From NCBI GenBank assembly GCA_949296305.1, contig CASFOT010000066.1, positions 1 through 40,991 of the forward strand: a DNA stretch of 40,991 bases, read 5' to 3'. Both the position numbers and the translations under genes were made by a program. The stretch comes from an uncultured Erysipelotrichaceae bacterium (GTDB taxonomy: Bacteria > Bacillota_I > Bacilli_A > Erysipelotrichales > Erysipelotrichaceae). This document shows, piece by piece, positions 8,579 to 16,897 of the stretch (position 1 is the stretch's first letter; each line of letters begins with the position of its first letter). The notes under the pieces were generated by a model. It did not search any database. It saw only the letters and a program-made list of their open reading frames with translations, and had not been told where the DNA came from.

Positions 8579-10064
8579 AGATGATCTCCATTGCCTTATT
8601 GAGCTGCGTATCCAGCTCATTTCGATGTTCATTCCAATAAATACCTGCAGCATCCGCCAATGCTTGTGCCGTCTCATTATCGATCACGCCATCTGCAGTT
8701 AAACCATGATCTTTTTGAAATGCCCGTAATGCTTGCGCTGAGCGTGCAGAAAAATATGCATCACTGCGGTCTGCATCATAACCTAAAAACCGCAGATAGA
8801 TCTGTACAGGCTTTGCGATATCCGCAACTTCATCTTCTTTGACCTCAATGTCATTTTTATAGATCAGCATGGTCGTCGTGCGTGCTTCATCCAATTGAAC
8901 TTCTATATCCGGATCGATCCCGACGCCATTGATCTTCTCTCCTTTGCTGGAGAACCATTGACCGCTCGTATATTTGATCGAAGTGCCATCGCTGAAAGGA
9001 ATGCTCGTCTGCATCGTCCCTTTCCCATATGTGGTCGTTCCGACCAAGACCACCTGATCGCCCAAATGATCATTTAATGCGCTGATCAATGCTTCGGATG
9101 CCGAAGCTGTGTTGCCATTCATCAATATGACGATCCGATCAAAAGAGAACGGTGTATAATCATCTTCCAAACGATATTCGCTGCGGTTTCCATTGCGGTC
9201 TTCTGACTGAAAGACGACACTGCCTTTTGGCAAGAAATACTTTGCGATATCCATGGCAGCACGAAGGTATCCACCGCCATTGTCACGCAGATCCAGAATA
9301 AGTTTTGACTCAGAAGCAGCGCTGATTCGTTTTAAGGCACTTTCCATATCGGCTGCACTGTTTTCGGCAAAAGAAGAAAGCCGAATGTAACCATATCCAT
9401 CTTCCACATACGCAATCACAGAGTTATCCACGACACTGGGCACCACCTGCAAAGACAAGGTTTTTCCATTGCGTTTCACGGACAGTTCCACTTCTTGATC
9501 TTGTTCTTTGCCCAGCAGCGATTTAATCTCATCCTGACTGAGTTCATCGCATGCATGGCCATCGATCGATACCAGCACATCTCCGCGTTCGATTCCTGCT
9601 TGCTGAGCAGGCGAATTTTCAAAAATATCTAATACGACATATTCGCCTTTGCTGTTTTCATAAAATTGCAAGCCGACACCGATAAAGGTGCCTTCTAATG
9701 ACGAAGAAAAAGAAGCTGCATCTTCTAAGCTCATATAGCTCGTATGTGGATCGATCGAACTTGCTGCCATTGCCGCTATTGCATTTTCCATTAAAACGGT
9801 TGACAGATCTTCTATATCTTTCCCGAAATACCACTTTTCATTCATCAGCGAATAGACCGTATCAAATTTTTCCATCTCTGCCGATTTCTCACCGCCGCTG
9901 ACACCACCGGCAGTAGCACGGGAAAGGAAAAAACCTGCGATGAAAAACAAAAGACAGCTGCCTATGACCGCCAGCTTTTTACGCCGCTCTCTTTTTTCTG
10001 CAGCGATCTCATCCGGCCATTTATGCCGTTCCAATTTATAAATAACTGTTCGTTTTTGCGACAT
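8559..10064 (-). CDS. S41 carboxyl-terminal processing peptidase
   Basis: A 501-residue membrane-anchored serine protease of the CtpA/CtpB type. It has a charged cytoplasmic N-terminus, one membrane helix ([17 protein letters not shown], about residues 32-49), an N-terminal helical segment, a PDZ domain (about 120-205), the S41 catalytic core with serine in [10 protein letters not shown] and lysine in [10 protein letters not shown], and a C-terminal peptidoglycan-binding-like domain (about 405-475). Family members process exported substrates, including sporulation or cell-wall proteins; the substrate here is unknown. The start is the ATG at 10064 with GAGGTGG just upstream; a TTG at 10067 is rejected. 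It begins the unit that continues into uvrB, and has its own promoter after the ftsX terminator. Confidence 0.92.
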   Translation of the reverse strand: MSQKRTVIYKLERHKWPDEIAAEKRERRKKLAVIGSCLLFFIAGFFLSRATAGGVSGGEKSAEMEKFDTVYSLMNEKWYFGKDIEDLSTVLMENAIAAMAASSIDPHTSYMSLEDAASFSSSLEGTFIGVGLQFYENSKGEYVVLDIFENSPAQQAGIERGDVLVSIDGHACDELSQDEIKSLLGKEQDQEVELSVKRNGKTLSLQVVPSVVDNSVIAYVEDGYGYIRLSSFAENSAADMESALKRISAASESKLILDLRDNGGGYLRAAMDIAKYFLPKGSVVFQSEDRNGNRSEYRLEDDYTPFSFDRIVILMNGNTASASEALISALNDHLGDQVVLVGTTTYGKGTMQTSIPFSDGTSIKYTSGQWFSSKGEKINGVGIDPDIEVQLDEARTTTMLIYKNDIEVKEDEVADIAKPVQIYLRFLGYDADRSDAYFSARSAQALRAFQKDHGLTADGVIDNETAQALADAAGIYWNEHRNELDTQLNKAMEIIYGREAV

Positions 10065-10092
10065 CAAACCACCTCAAATATTTCCTTATGAC

Positions 10093-10120
10093 ATCATACC
10101 ACATTTTTGTCTATTCACAA
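10093..10120 (-). promoter_or_regulatory. Promoter of the S41-uvrB-ung-folC unit
   Basis: On the minus strand, TTGTGA (10115-10120) and TATGAT (10093-10098) lie 16 bp apart, with a TG extension before the -10. It follows the ftsX terminator and is 29 bases upstream of the peptidase start. Confidence 0.6.
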
Positions 10121-10166
10121 AAAGAATAAAGGATATTCCAACACCCGTCGTGTTAGAATATCCTTT
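10117..10166 (-). terminator. Terminator of the ftsX-pcsB-ftsE-ftsX operon
   Basis: A 17-bp stem (10128-10144 with 10150-10166, one imperfect pair, loop CCGTC) lies ten bases after the ftsX stop and is followed on the minus strand by TTATTCTTTTT. Confidence 0.88.
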
Positions 10167-10176
10167 TTAAATGTAA

Positions 10177-11079
10177 TTAACGTTTCCAGTGCAAATAACG
10201 AGTTGTCGATATAAAGCTTCCAAATACACCGATGACCACACCTGCACCAGCTAATGCAAAACATACCCATACGGCAAAAGGCCAAACCGGCTGTAAAGCA
10301 AACAGATCTGTAAACAGCCTGCCGCCAATGCTGTCATAAAACCACCGGTAACCCAGACAAGTCAATATACAGGGAATCACTGCGCCAGCTAATCCGATCA
10401 AAACACCTTCCATCATAAAAGGCACTTTGATGAAATGGTTGCTCGCACCGACATTGCGCATGATGGCGATCTCTTCGCTTCGTGCATAAATGGTCGTCTT
10501 GATCGTATTTGAAATCAGATAGCCTGTCAACAAGAACAGCAGCAAGACGAAGATCAGCCCGCCTTGGCGCACCATGTTCAGCAAATTGATCAGCGAAGAA
10601 ACGCTCGTTCCGCCATATACGGCATCACTGACCATATCTAATTGAGCGATCTCTTCACACGTTTCTTTGATCTGATCAGGATCTTGCACGGTCACGAAGA
10701 AAGCATTGCTCAACGGATTTTCCTCTCCGCGATACATAGCAAAAGCTTCTCCCTTTTCTTTGATCATCAGCTCAAGTTCCTCATCTTTATCCGATAAAGT
10801 TGCCACAGCAACATTGTCGATCGCTTTCAGCGTGTTCCCAGCATCTGTCAGCTCTTCTTCACTGTCGATATCTGATTGCAGGATCACATGAATCTGCAGG
10901 CCATTTTCGATATTTCCAGCAAACAAGGATACATTACCGGCTAACACAAGAAATAAGGCGAGCAAGGTCAACGTGACGCTCACTGCAGTAGCTGCAGATA
11001 AAGACATCGCTAAATGACGGACAAAACTTTGGGCTGCTTTCTTCAGATGATACAGCATCATTCTGAACAGCTTATTCAT
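10177..11079 (-). CDS. ftsX: Cell division ABC transporter permease FtsX (downstream copy)
   Basis: FtsX is the membrane part of FtsEX, which uses ATP to activate peptidoglycan hydrolases at the septum. The 300-residue protein has four membrane helices: about residues 25-47, then after a large extracellular loop (about 50-170) three more at about 172-195, 220-242 and 268-290. The MRNVGASN motif of FtsX is present in the cytoplasmic loop. It overlaps ftsE by eight bases (TGAATTATG context), the normal ftsEX arrangement. A GGCGG site lies about 11 bases upstream. It shares its C-terminal WKR ending and the EEIAIMRNVGASN block with the second FtsX encoded at 13151-14056. Confidence 0.95.
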   Translation of the reverse strand: MNKLFRMMLYHLKKAAQSFVRHLAMSLSAATAVSVTLTLLALFLVLAGNVSLFAGNIENGLQIHVILQSDIDSEEELTDAGNTLKAIDNVAVATLSDKDEELELMIKEKGEAFAMYRGEENPLSNAFFVTVQDPDQIKETCEEIAQLDMVSDAVYGGTSVSSLINLLNMVRQGGLIFVLLLFLLTGYLISNTIKTTIYARSEEIAIMRNVGASNHFIKVPFMMEGVLIGLAGAVIPCILTCLGYRWFYDSIGGRLFTDLFALQPVWPFAVWVCFALAGAGVVIGVFGSFISTTRYLHWKR

Positions 11080-11761
11080 AATTCAAGTAACCGCCTTTCA
11101 GCATATCTGCAACCACATATCCTTCTTCTAAGGATATCGTTCGTTTCTTGAAATCATTAACCAATGTACTGTCATGCGTTACCATGACGATCGTCGTATT
11201 TTCTACTTTATTGATCTTTTCCAATAGTTCCATGATTTCTTTTGACATCTCCGGATCCAGGTTCCCGGTCGGCTCATCGGCAATGAGTACTTTCGGATGG
11301 TTGGCAATTGCTCTACCGATCGTAGCACGCTGCTGCTGACCGCCTGAAAGCTGATTTGGAAAAGCTCTTGCTTTATCGCTCAATGATACAAGATCCAACA
11401 CTTCACGCACGCGGCGGCGGATCTCCCGCTTATCCATTCCGATGACTTCTAAAGCAAAAGAAATATTTTCAAAGATCGTCAATGCAGGCAGCAGACGAAA
11501 ATCCTGAAAGACGACACCGATGTTGCGGCGATAATAGGGTACTTTGCTGTGTTTTAATTTGCCCACATCTACATTGTTGACAAGGACGCTTCCTTCATCC
11601 GGAATTTCTTCACCATCTAGTAATTTGATCAACGTTGATTTCCCTGAACCAGTTGGACCGATCACATAAACAAATTCGCCATCTTCAATCGTCAAATTGA
11701 CATTTCGCAGTGCATGCACACCGTTTTTATATGATTTTGATACATTTTCCAGTTGAATCAT
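11072..11761 (-). CDS. ftsE: Cell division ATP-binding protein FtsE
   Basis: The ATPase of FtsEX. The 229-residue protein shows Walker A GPTGSGKST (residues about 35-43), the Q-loop region VVFQDFRLLP, the ABC signature LSGGQQQR, Walker B VLIADEPTGNLDP and the switch histidine in MVTHD. Length and motif order are standard. The start has GAGAGGAG ahead of it. It lies 13 bases after the M23 peptidase gene and overlaps the downstream ftsX. It is the only ftsE seen, so it may serve both FtsX proteins. Confidence 0.97.
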   Translation of the reverse strand: MIQLENVSKSYKNGVHALRNVNLTIEDGEFVYVIGPTGSGKSTLIKLLDGEEIPDEGSVLVNNVDVGKLKHSKVPYYRRNIGVVFQDFRLLPALTIFENISFALEVIGMDKREIRRRVREVLDLVSLSDKARAFPNQLSGGQQQRATIGRAIANHPKVLIADEPTGNLDPEMSKEIMELLEKINKVENTTIVMVTHDSTLVNDFKKRTISLEEGYVVADMLKGGYLNYE

Positions 11762-11774
11762 GGTGTTCTCCTCT

Positions 11775-13154
11775 CTAACCGATCAAGGTTTCCGGACGTT
11801 CTCGGCAAGGCGTGCTGCCTTTTGAATCACAGCCGGTTGCCGGTGAACTCCATCCGCATCCCCAAGCAAAGTCTGCTGTACGGGCAAACTGTTCTGCCGC
11901 TTCCGTAATGGACATGCTTCCGAGGTTGATGATCTCAATGTGGCAATGCGGTCCGCTGCTGTTTCCTGAGTTGCCGGTCAATCCGATCAATTGTCCCTGT
12001 GATACAGACTGCCCTGCAGAAACGGTCATTCCGTTCTGCGCCATATGAGAGAACGTAACAAAATACGTCGTTCCGCTTACATTGACCAAAAGAGCGATAT
12101 TGTTGCCGGCACCAAAAGGATATCCGCTCCAGTTTCCTAAGTATCCGCTGTTGCTGCCAACCGGATTTGCCGCATATACGACCAATCCATCCGCCGGGGC
12201 ATAGATCGGTGTCCCGATCGCTACGGCGCGATCCACACCAAGATGGACACCGCCGCCTGGATAATACCAGGTGCCCGCTGAAGTCGGCCCGCTGATCGGA
12301 TTCAACCATCCATCACTGGTAGACGGTGTATAATCATTGATATTGTCCATACCAACCAGATTGCTGCTGATCGTTGAAAGATCTACTTGCGCACTGCGCA
12401 TTTGTTCTTGCAGCTGTGCTTCTTGCTGATGATACAGCGTGATCATCTGCTCGCTGCTTTCTTTCAGTTCTTCTGCTTGTTCCTTCTCAGCTTCCAATGC
12501 CGCTTTCTGGTCAATCGCATCTTGTTCCAAGCGCTTTTGCTCATTTTTCTTTTGATCCAAATCTTCTTTTTCTGTTTTCAGCATATTGATCTGTTCTTCA
12601 TCACTTTCCATGATACGCTGCAGGCCTTCCATCGTACGCATCATCTCCTGAAGGTCTTTCGCGCCCATGATCATATCGATGTACATATTCGTGCCGATCG
12701 ATGCTTGTTCACCGATCATGCGTTCTTTGATCTGCTGATCCCACTTTTTGATCTCTTCTTCTTTAAAAGCAATATCTTCTTCTAACTGTGCAATATTCGA
12801 CTGTATTTCTGCAATCGCTGTATTCTTTTCTTCTATGCTCGCATTGACTTGTTCGATCAGTTCTTTTTGCTTAGCAACCAAAGACTCCAGATCTTCCAGA
12901 TCACTTTTTAAATTATTGATGTCATCCTTGAATGAACTGATCTGTTCTTTCAATTCCTCTTGCTGCTGCTGATAATATTCTTTAAAAGCGTTGCAAGCTG
13001 CACTGTCTGCAGATGATTGCTGAACACCTGAACATTTAGCGACCCATGCTTCTTCATCTGAAAAATCATATGCATGGACTGATACGGGGAATGGCAATAC
13101 CCCAGCCAACAGTGCCCCAATACAAAGTCCTGCTATTCCTCTTCTTATTTTCAT
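11775..13154 (-). CDS. PcsB/CwlO/EnvC-like M23 peptidoglycan hydrolase or activator
   Basis: A 459-residue exported protein: signal peptide (MKIRRGIAGLCIGALLAGV..., cleavage probably after VHA), a long coiled coil (about residues 40-265), a linker, and a C-terminal LytM/M23 domain (about 295-420). The zinc and catalytic residues are intact: HLGVD near residue 305, SHM, and HCH near 403, so it should be an active endopeptidase. FtsEX partners in Firmicutes (PcsB, CwlO) have a coiled coil that docks on FtsX; here the gene is flanked by two ftsX genes. A short cysteine-containing tail follows the domain. The start at 13154 overlaps the upstream ftsX stop (ATGA) and has GAGGTGG; the longer frame to 13259 lies inside ftsX. 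Confidence 0.92.
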   Translation of the reverse strand: MKIRRGIAGLCIGALLAGVLPFPVSVHAYDFSDEEAWVAKCSGVQQSSADSAACNAFKEYYQQQQEELKEQISSFKDDINNLKSDLEDLESLVAKQKELIEQVNASIEEKNTAIAEIQSNIAQLEEDIAFKEEEIKKWDQQIKERMIGEQASIGTNMYIDMIMGAKDLQEMMRTMEGLQRIMESDEEQINMLKTEKEDLDQKKNEQKRLEQDAIDQKAALEAEKEQAEELKESSEQMITLYHQQEAQLQEQMRSAQVDLSTISSNLVGMDNINDYTPSTSDGWLNPISGPTSAGTWYYPGGGVHLGVDRAVAIGTPIYAPADGLVVYAANPVGSNSGYLGNWSGYPFGAGNNIALLVNVSGTTYFVTFSHMAQNGMTVSAGQSVSQGQLIGLTGNSGNSSGPHCHIEIINLGSMSITEAAEQFARTADFAWGCGWSSPATGCDSKGSTPCRERPETLIG

Positions 13155-14056
13155 CGTTTCCACCTCAGATACTTTCCTACTGCTAATGAACTGCCGACCA
13201 TGCCAACGGCAATGCCGATCAATAAGATCAGCAGTCCTACATATCCTGCAAATGGCCAAAAATCAACCATGACAAACATGGAGGACAAGAACACCCCGCC
13301 AAATGCTTCATAAACAAAATAATAACCACCCATAATCAGCAAAACTGGTATAATAGCACCTAAAATTCCTATATACATGCCTTCAATCACAAAAGGGGTA
13401 CGTACATACCAGTTGCTGGCGCCAACGTTGCGCATGATGGCGATTTCTTCTTGTCTTGTCTGAATGGTCATCTTGATCGTATTTTTTATTAACAAAACCG
13501 CTAAAAAGCCTAAAAACAGCACGAAGACAGCGCCTCCTAAACGAAGGCCGTCAAACATATCGACCATGACGGTAATTCCCTCTCCGCCGTAAGTCGCATC
13601 AACGATTCCATCCAATTGTTTGATCGAGCTGCAGACAGCTTCCATTTGTTTATGATCATTCAGTTCAATGATGAAGACATCATAAAGCGGATTACGATCT
13701 TCCTGTGCATAATAACCAAACATTTCTCCATTTTCCTCGATCAGCTTTTGCAATTCTGCATCTTTGCTGGAAAATGTGCAGCTTTCAACTTCTTTGATAT
13801 TCTTGATCTGCTGCTGTAATGTTTCTATATCTTTATCCTCGACAACCCCTGGACTGATCGTTGCCTGGATTTGAAAATCCTGTTCAATGTTTGCTGTGAA
13901 ACTATTGATGTTTCCTGCAATCAGCACTAGCAAGCCAACGATCAACAGCGTGACCGTTACTGCAGTTGCTGAAGAAAATGTCAAAGAGATATGACGGATG
14001 ATGCTTCTCCAAGCAGTTGCGAAATGACTAGGCAGGCTGCGAAAGAATTGAATCAT
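13151..14056 (-). CDS. ftsX: FtsX-like permease (upstream copy)
   Basis: A second FtsX of 301 residues, first gene of the operon. It has the same topology as the downstream copy: one helix at about residues 29-52, an extracellular loop, and three C-terminal helices, with the EEIAIMRNVGASN block and a final YLRWKR. The extracellular loops of the two copies differ clearly (for example EQDFQIQATISPG here against ENGLQIHVILQSD), so this is an old paralogue rather than a recent repeat. The ATG at 14056 is chosen because an upstream GTG at 14068 is part of the GGAAGGTG ribosome binding site. The stop overlaps the peptidase start (ATGA). An extended -10 promoter precedes it. Confidence 0.93.
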   Translation of the reverse strand: MIQFFRSLPSHFATAWRSIIRHISLTFSSATAVTVTLLIVGLLVLIAGNINSFTANIEQDFQIQATISPGVVEDKDIETLQQQIKNIKEVESCTFSSKDAELQKLIEENGEMFGYYAQEDRNPLYDVFIIELNDHKQMEAVCSSIKQLDGIVDATYGGEGITVMVDMFDGLRLGGAVFVLFLGFLAVLLIKNTIKMTIQTRQEEIAIMRNVGASNWYVRTPFVIEGMYIGILGAIIPVLLIMGGYYFVYEAFGGVFLSSMFVMVDFWPFAGYVGLLILLIGIAVGMVGSSLAVGKYLRWKR

Positions 14057-14100
14057 GCAATGAAACACCTTCCTTTCTGTCGTTTTTATAAATCGTAACC

Positions 14101-14109
14101 ATTATAACA
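14101..14109 (-). promoter_or_regulatory. Extended -10 promoter of the ftsX-pcsB-ftsE-ftsX operon
   Basis: The minus strand reads TGTTATAAT (14101-14109), a TGn-extended consensus -10, 45 bases before the ftsX ATG. The -35 region is weak and A+T rich. Confidence 0.6.
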
Positions 14110-14191
14110 TAGATTACATTAAGATATATCGAATTCAATATGAAATTTTTTACTTTTCTGATTGCTGCTTCTAACGTAAAAATTATACATT

Positions 14192-14223
14192 AAAAATGCA
14201 GAGGCATTGAATTCCATCTGCAT
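14192..14223 (-). terminator. Terminator of mscL
   Basis: The minus-strand hairpin pairs ATGCAGA (14217-14223) with TCTGCAT (14196-14202) and is followed by five T. It begins ten bases after the mscL stop. Confidence 0.8.
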
Positions 14224-14232
14224 GTTTGATCC

Positions 14233-14619
14233 TCATGATTTCTTTTCTTTTAATAGATCCCGGATTTCTTTAAGCAATTCTTCTTGTGCATTGACAGCCG
14301 GTGAAGCAGCTTCTTCTTTTATTTTTTTCGTGAACCGGTTGACTGCTTTGACAAACAGGAAAATGCTAAATGCCACCAATAAGAAAGATACGATCGCATT
14401 CATAAAATTTCCGATCATGATCTGCGCTCCGCCAATTCCGACCGAAAGCGATGAAAAATCGATTCCGCCTGTCAGTATCCCAAGGATCGGTGTAAAGACA
14501 TCATTTACCAAACTGTTAACGATCGAAGTAAAAGCGCCGCCAATAATCACACCTACAGCCATTTCCAACACATTTCCACGTAAGGCAAATGTTTTGAACT
14601 CTTCAATAAAACCTTTCAT
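14233..14619 (-). CDS. mscL: Large-conductance mechanosensitive channel
   Basis: A 128-residue protein forming a pentameric stretch-activated pore that releases solutes under hypo-osmotic shock. The N-terminal amphipathic segment (MKGFIEEFKTFALRGN), the pore-lining first helix with AVGVIIGGAFTSIVNSLVND, the second helix (about residues 70-92, IGNFMNAIVSFLLVAFSIFLFV) and a charged C-terminal helix are all visible, and the length is normal. A GGAG site lies about 13 bases upstream, a rather long spacing. It may be read from the yitT unit or its own weak promoter; none is convincing. Confidence 0.95.
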   Translation of the reverse strand: MKGFIEEFKTFALRGNVLEMAVGVIIGGAFTSIVNSLVNDVFTPILGILTGGIDFSSLSVGIGGAQIMIGNFMNAIVSFLLVAFSIFLFVKAVNRFTKKIKEEAASPAVNAQEELLKEIRDLLKEKKS

Positions 14620-14717
14620 CTTGATTATTTTTCTCCTGGCATAAATATCCGCTCGTTTAAACCGAGCAATCGCTGTATATGCCTTTTCCTTTCTACCTGA
14701 TCCAGCATGATCAGGAT

Positions 14718-14795
14718 TTATTTTTTATTAGAATCGAAATGTTTGCATATGTACTTAAATTTTTTCTTAAAGGTCAGATCTTCATCAGAAAGCAT
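14718..14795 (-). CDS. Possible 25-residue small protein
   Basis: In the 196-base gap between yitT and mscL, an ATG at 14795 follows a GAAGGG site by five bases and opens a 25-codon frame rich in lysine and phenylalanine (starting MLSDEDLTFKKKFKYICKHF). I recognise no family. It lies 20 bases after the yitT stop. A small hairpin follows the stop. The rest of the gap holds a short palindrome (GCTCG...CGAGC near 14651-14667) and nothing else obvious. It could be chance. Confidence 0.3.
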   Translation of the reverse strand: MLSDEDLTFKKKFKYICKHFDSNKK

Positions 14796-14815
14796 CTTGT
14801 CCCTTCTTTCTTTTT

Positions 14816-15706
14816 TTACCGTTCTTCTATTGTGTGCTGTAAGTAGCGTTTGTTCAGCGTAAAGCCCATGCCGCCGACTTCATTTGCATCATTAACGACA
14901 AAAAAGGCTTGGGGATCGATATCTATGATTTTTCTTTGCAATGCTGCATACTGTTTTTGTTTGACAACGGTCATCAACATCATGCGCTCTGCTTTCGCAA
15001 AACCGCCCAACGCCGGTACCAAAGTAACCCCTCGATCCAGATCATCATTGATCACACGGCGAATTTCTTCCCATTTCGGTGAAATGATAAATATCGTTTT
15101 GCTCGCTTCACTTCCTAACGTCAACACTTTATTGATCATCTGGCCGCAGACAAACACAGACACAAGTCCGATCATGCTTGCTTCAATGCCATAAACGATG
15201 GCACCGAGGAGAACCGTTGCCCCATCAAAGCACATCACCAGCACAGATAAAGGCAATCCAGAATATTTGTGCACGATCAATGGCGGGATATCCATACCGC
15301 CTGTACTTCCATCAACACGATAAACGAAGCCGATTCCCACGCCTACACAGATCCCGGCATAGATCGATGCCAAAAGCTGATTTTCTGTGATGACGATAGC
15401 TGCAAATTTCATATTTAGTATAGAAATAAAGATCGGATAAACGATCGTGCTCAAAACAGTTTTGAAGAAAAATGCTTTTCCTAGGCACAGCGAACCAAGG
15501 GCAAACAGCCCAACAGTCAATGCATTGATCATGAAGGCCGGCGGGATATGAAAAATCGGTTCTAATGCAACGGCAATTCCCGCGGTGCCGCCCGACAAGA
15601 TATCACAAGGCAAAATAAAAAAAGTAACGCCAAAGGCAACGATCAAATTGCCAATGACCACGCTGCCCGTTTCATAAAACAAACGCTTCATCTTTCTATT
15701 AACCAT
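14816..15706 (-). CDS. YitT family membrane protein (DUF161/DUF2179)
   Basis: A 296-residue protein with five to six membrane helices in its first 200 residues, including the GTAGIAVALE and YRVDGSTGGMDIPPLI segments characteristic of YitT proteins. A soluble C-terminal DUF2179 domain (about residues 205-290) contains RGVTLVPALGGFAK in the place where members have RGVT...GxGxY. The function of the family is not firmly known; a transport or ligand-sensing role is supposed. A GAGAGGGA site precedes the ATG at 15706. The gene follows the prfB terminator and no clear promoter was found. Confidence 0.88.
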   Translation of the reverse strand: MVNRKMKRLFYETGSVVIGNLIVAFGVTFFILPCDILSGGTAGIAVALEPIFHIPPAFMINALTVGLFALGSLCLGKAFFFKTVLSTIVYPIFISILNMKFAAIVITENQLLASIYAGICVGVGIGFVYRVDGSTGGMDIPPLIVHKYSGLPLSVLVMCFDGATVLLGAIVYGIEASMIGLVSVFVCGQMINKVLTLGSEASKTIFIISPKWEEIRRVINDDLDRGVTLVPALGGFAKAERMMLMTVVKQKQYAALQRKIIDIDPQAFFVVNDANEVGGMGFTLNKRYLQHTIEER

Positions 15707-15747
15707 CCTATCCCTCTCTTCTTGCTATTGTTTGCTCAAAATCATGA

Positions 15748-15785
15748 AAAGAAAGATAACTTGAGTGAAAATGCTCAAGTTATCT
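15748..15785 (-). terminator. Terminator of prfB
   Basis: A 12-bp perfect stem (15754-15765 with 15774-15785) starts at the last base of the prfB stop and is followed on the minus strand by TTTCTTTTC. Confidence 0.82.
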
Positions 15786-16895
15786 TATTCTCCTGTATGA
15801 ATCTGTGTTTTCAAATAAGCAAAGATAAAATCATCCAATCCACCATCCATCACTCCCTGTACATTGCTGGTCTCATAGTTGCTTCGGTGATCTTTTACCA
15901 GCGAATAAGGATGCATGACATAAGATCGAATTTGTGATCCCCATTCATTTGCCTGCTGTTCTCCTTTGATCGCTGCTAATTTTGCTTCTTGTTCTTCGAT
16001 CATGCGCTGATACAAACGGCTTTTTAAGATCCGCAGCGCTTCCTCGCGGTTCTCATGCTGGGAACGTCCGTTTTGACAAGTGGCAACCAAACCGGTCGGT
16101 TTATGCACCATGCGTACAGCCGAATCGGTCTTATTGATGTGCTGTCCGCCGGCGCCGCTGGCCCGCTTTGTTTCAACGATTAGATCTTCTGGTCGGATCT
16201 CGATCTCAATTTCATTATTAAATTGCGGCATCACATCCAACGAAGCAAAAGAGGTATGTCTTCTCCCTCCTGAATCAAAAGGAGAGATCCGCACCAGACG
16301 ATGGACACCTTTCTCTGCTTTCAGATATCCATAAGCTTTATCGCCTTCTACAAGAAATGTAACAGATTTGATTCCGGCTTCATCTCCGGGGAGATAATCC
16401 AGTTCAGTTACCTTGAACCCTTTATGTTCCGCATACCGCACATACATTCGATACAACATACCGCACCAATCACAGGATTCCGTTCCGCCTGCACCTGGAT
16501 GCAATTCTAAAATCGCATTTGACTGATCATATTCGTGAGAAAGCAATATGCTGATTTCAAACGTTTCAAAGTCTTGATCCATCTGCACATATTCTTCTTC
16601 ACATAGAGCAAAGAGCTCTTCATCCATATCCACTTTCAACATCTCACAAGTTTCTTCCAATTCCTGCAGCGTATGGTCAAGACTTTCATAATTTTCTACG
16701 GTTTCTTTGATCCCATTCAAGCGGCGAATCACGGTCTGCGCTTGGGATGGATCATTCCAAAAATCTTCTTCTAAGGTCTTTGCGGTCAATTCTTCTATTT
16801 TTAATCGTTTCTGATCGAGGTCAAAGTGACTCACCAAGCGCCTTCAGGCGTTCCTGATGAGTATTCACCCCCTGTCTGATTTCATATAGTTCCAT
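15785..16895 (-). CDS. prfB: Peptide chain release factor 2, with programmed +1 frameshift
   Basis: RF2 ends translation at UAA and UGA. The first frame starts at the ATG at 16895 and reads 24 codons to CTT TGA (TGA at 16821-16823). Skipping one T resumes at GAC (16820-16822) and continues to 15785, 369 residues in all, the normal RF2 length. The SPF anticodon-like motif and the GGQ motif ([14 protein letters not shown]) are present in the second frame. CTT TGA C is the classic slip site, and the six bases GGTGAG three bases before CTT act as the Shine-Dalgarno-like stimulator. The gene starts two bases after the secA stop, whose last codons supply its AAGGT binding site. RF2 thus controls its own synthesis by competing at this UGA. 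Confidence 0.95.
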
Positions 16896-16897
16896 TT

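Noticed and set aside
12387-12785. A 132-codon plus-strand frame with hydrophobic composition opposite the peptidase coiled coil
   Set aside because: It is antisense to a clear glutamate/glutamine-rich coiled coil; the reverse complement of such codons gives Phe/Leu-rich pseudo-membrane segments. No ribosome binding site or family match.
16821-16837. prfB as a broken gene or start at 16837
   Set aside because: The in-frame TGA follows CTT and lies at the conserved autoregulatory frameshift site, so it is a programmed shift, not a mutation.
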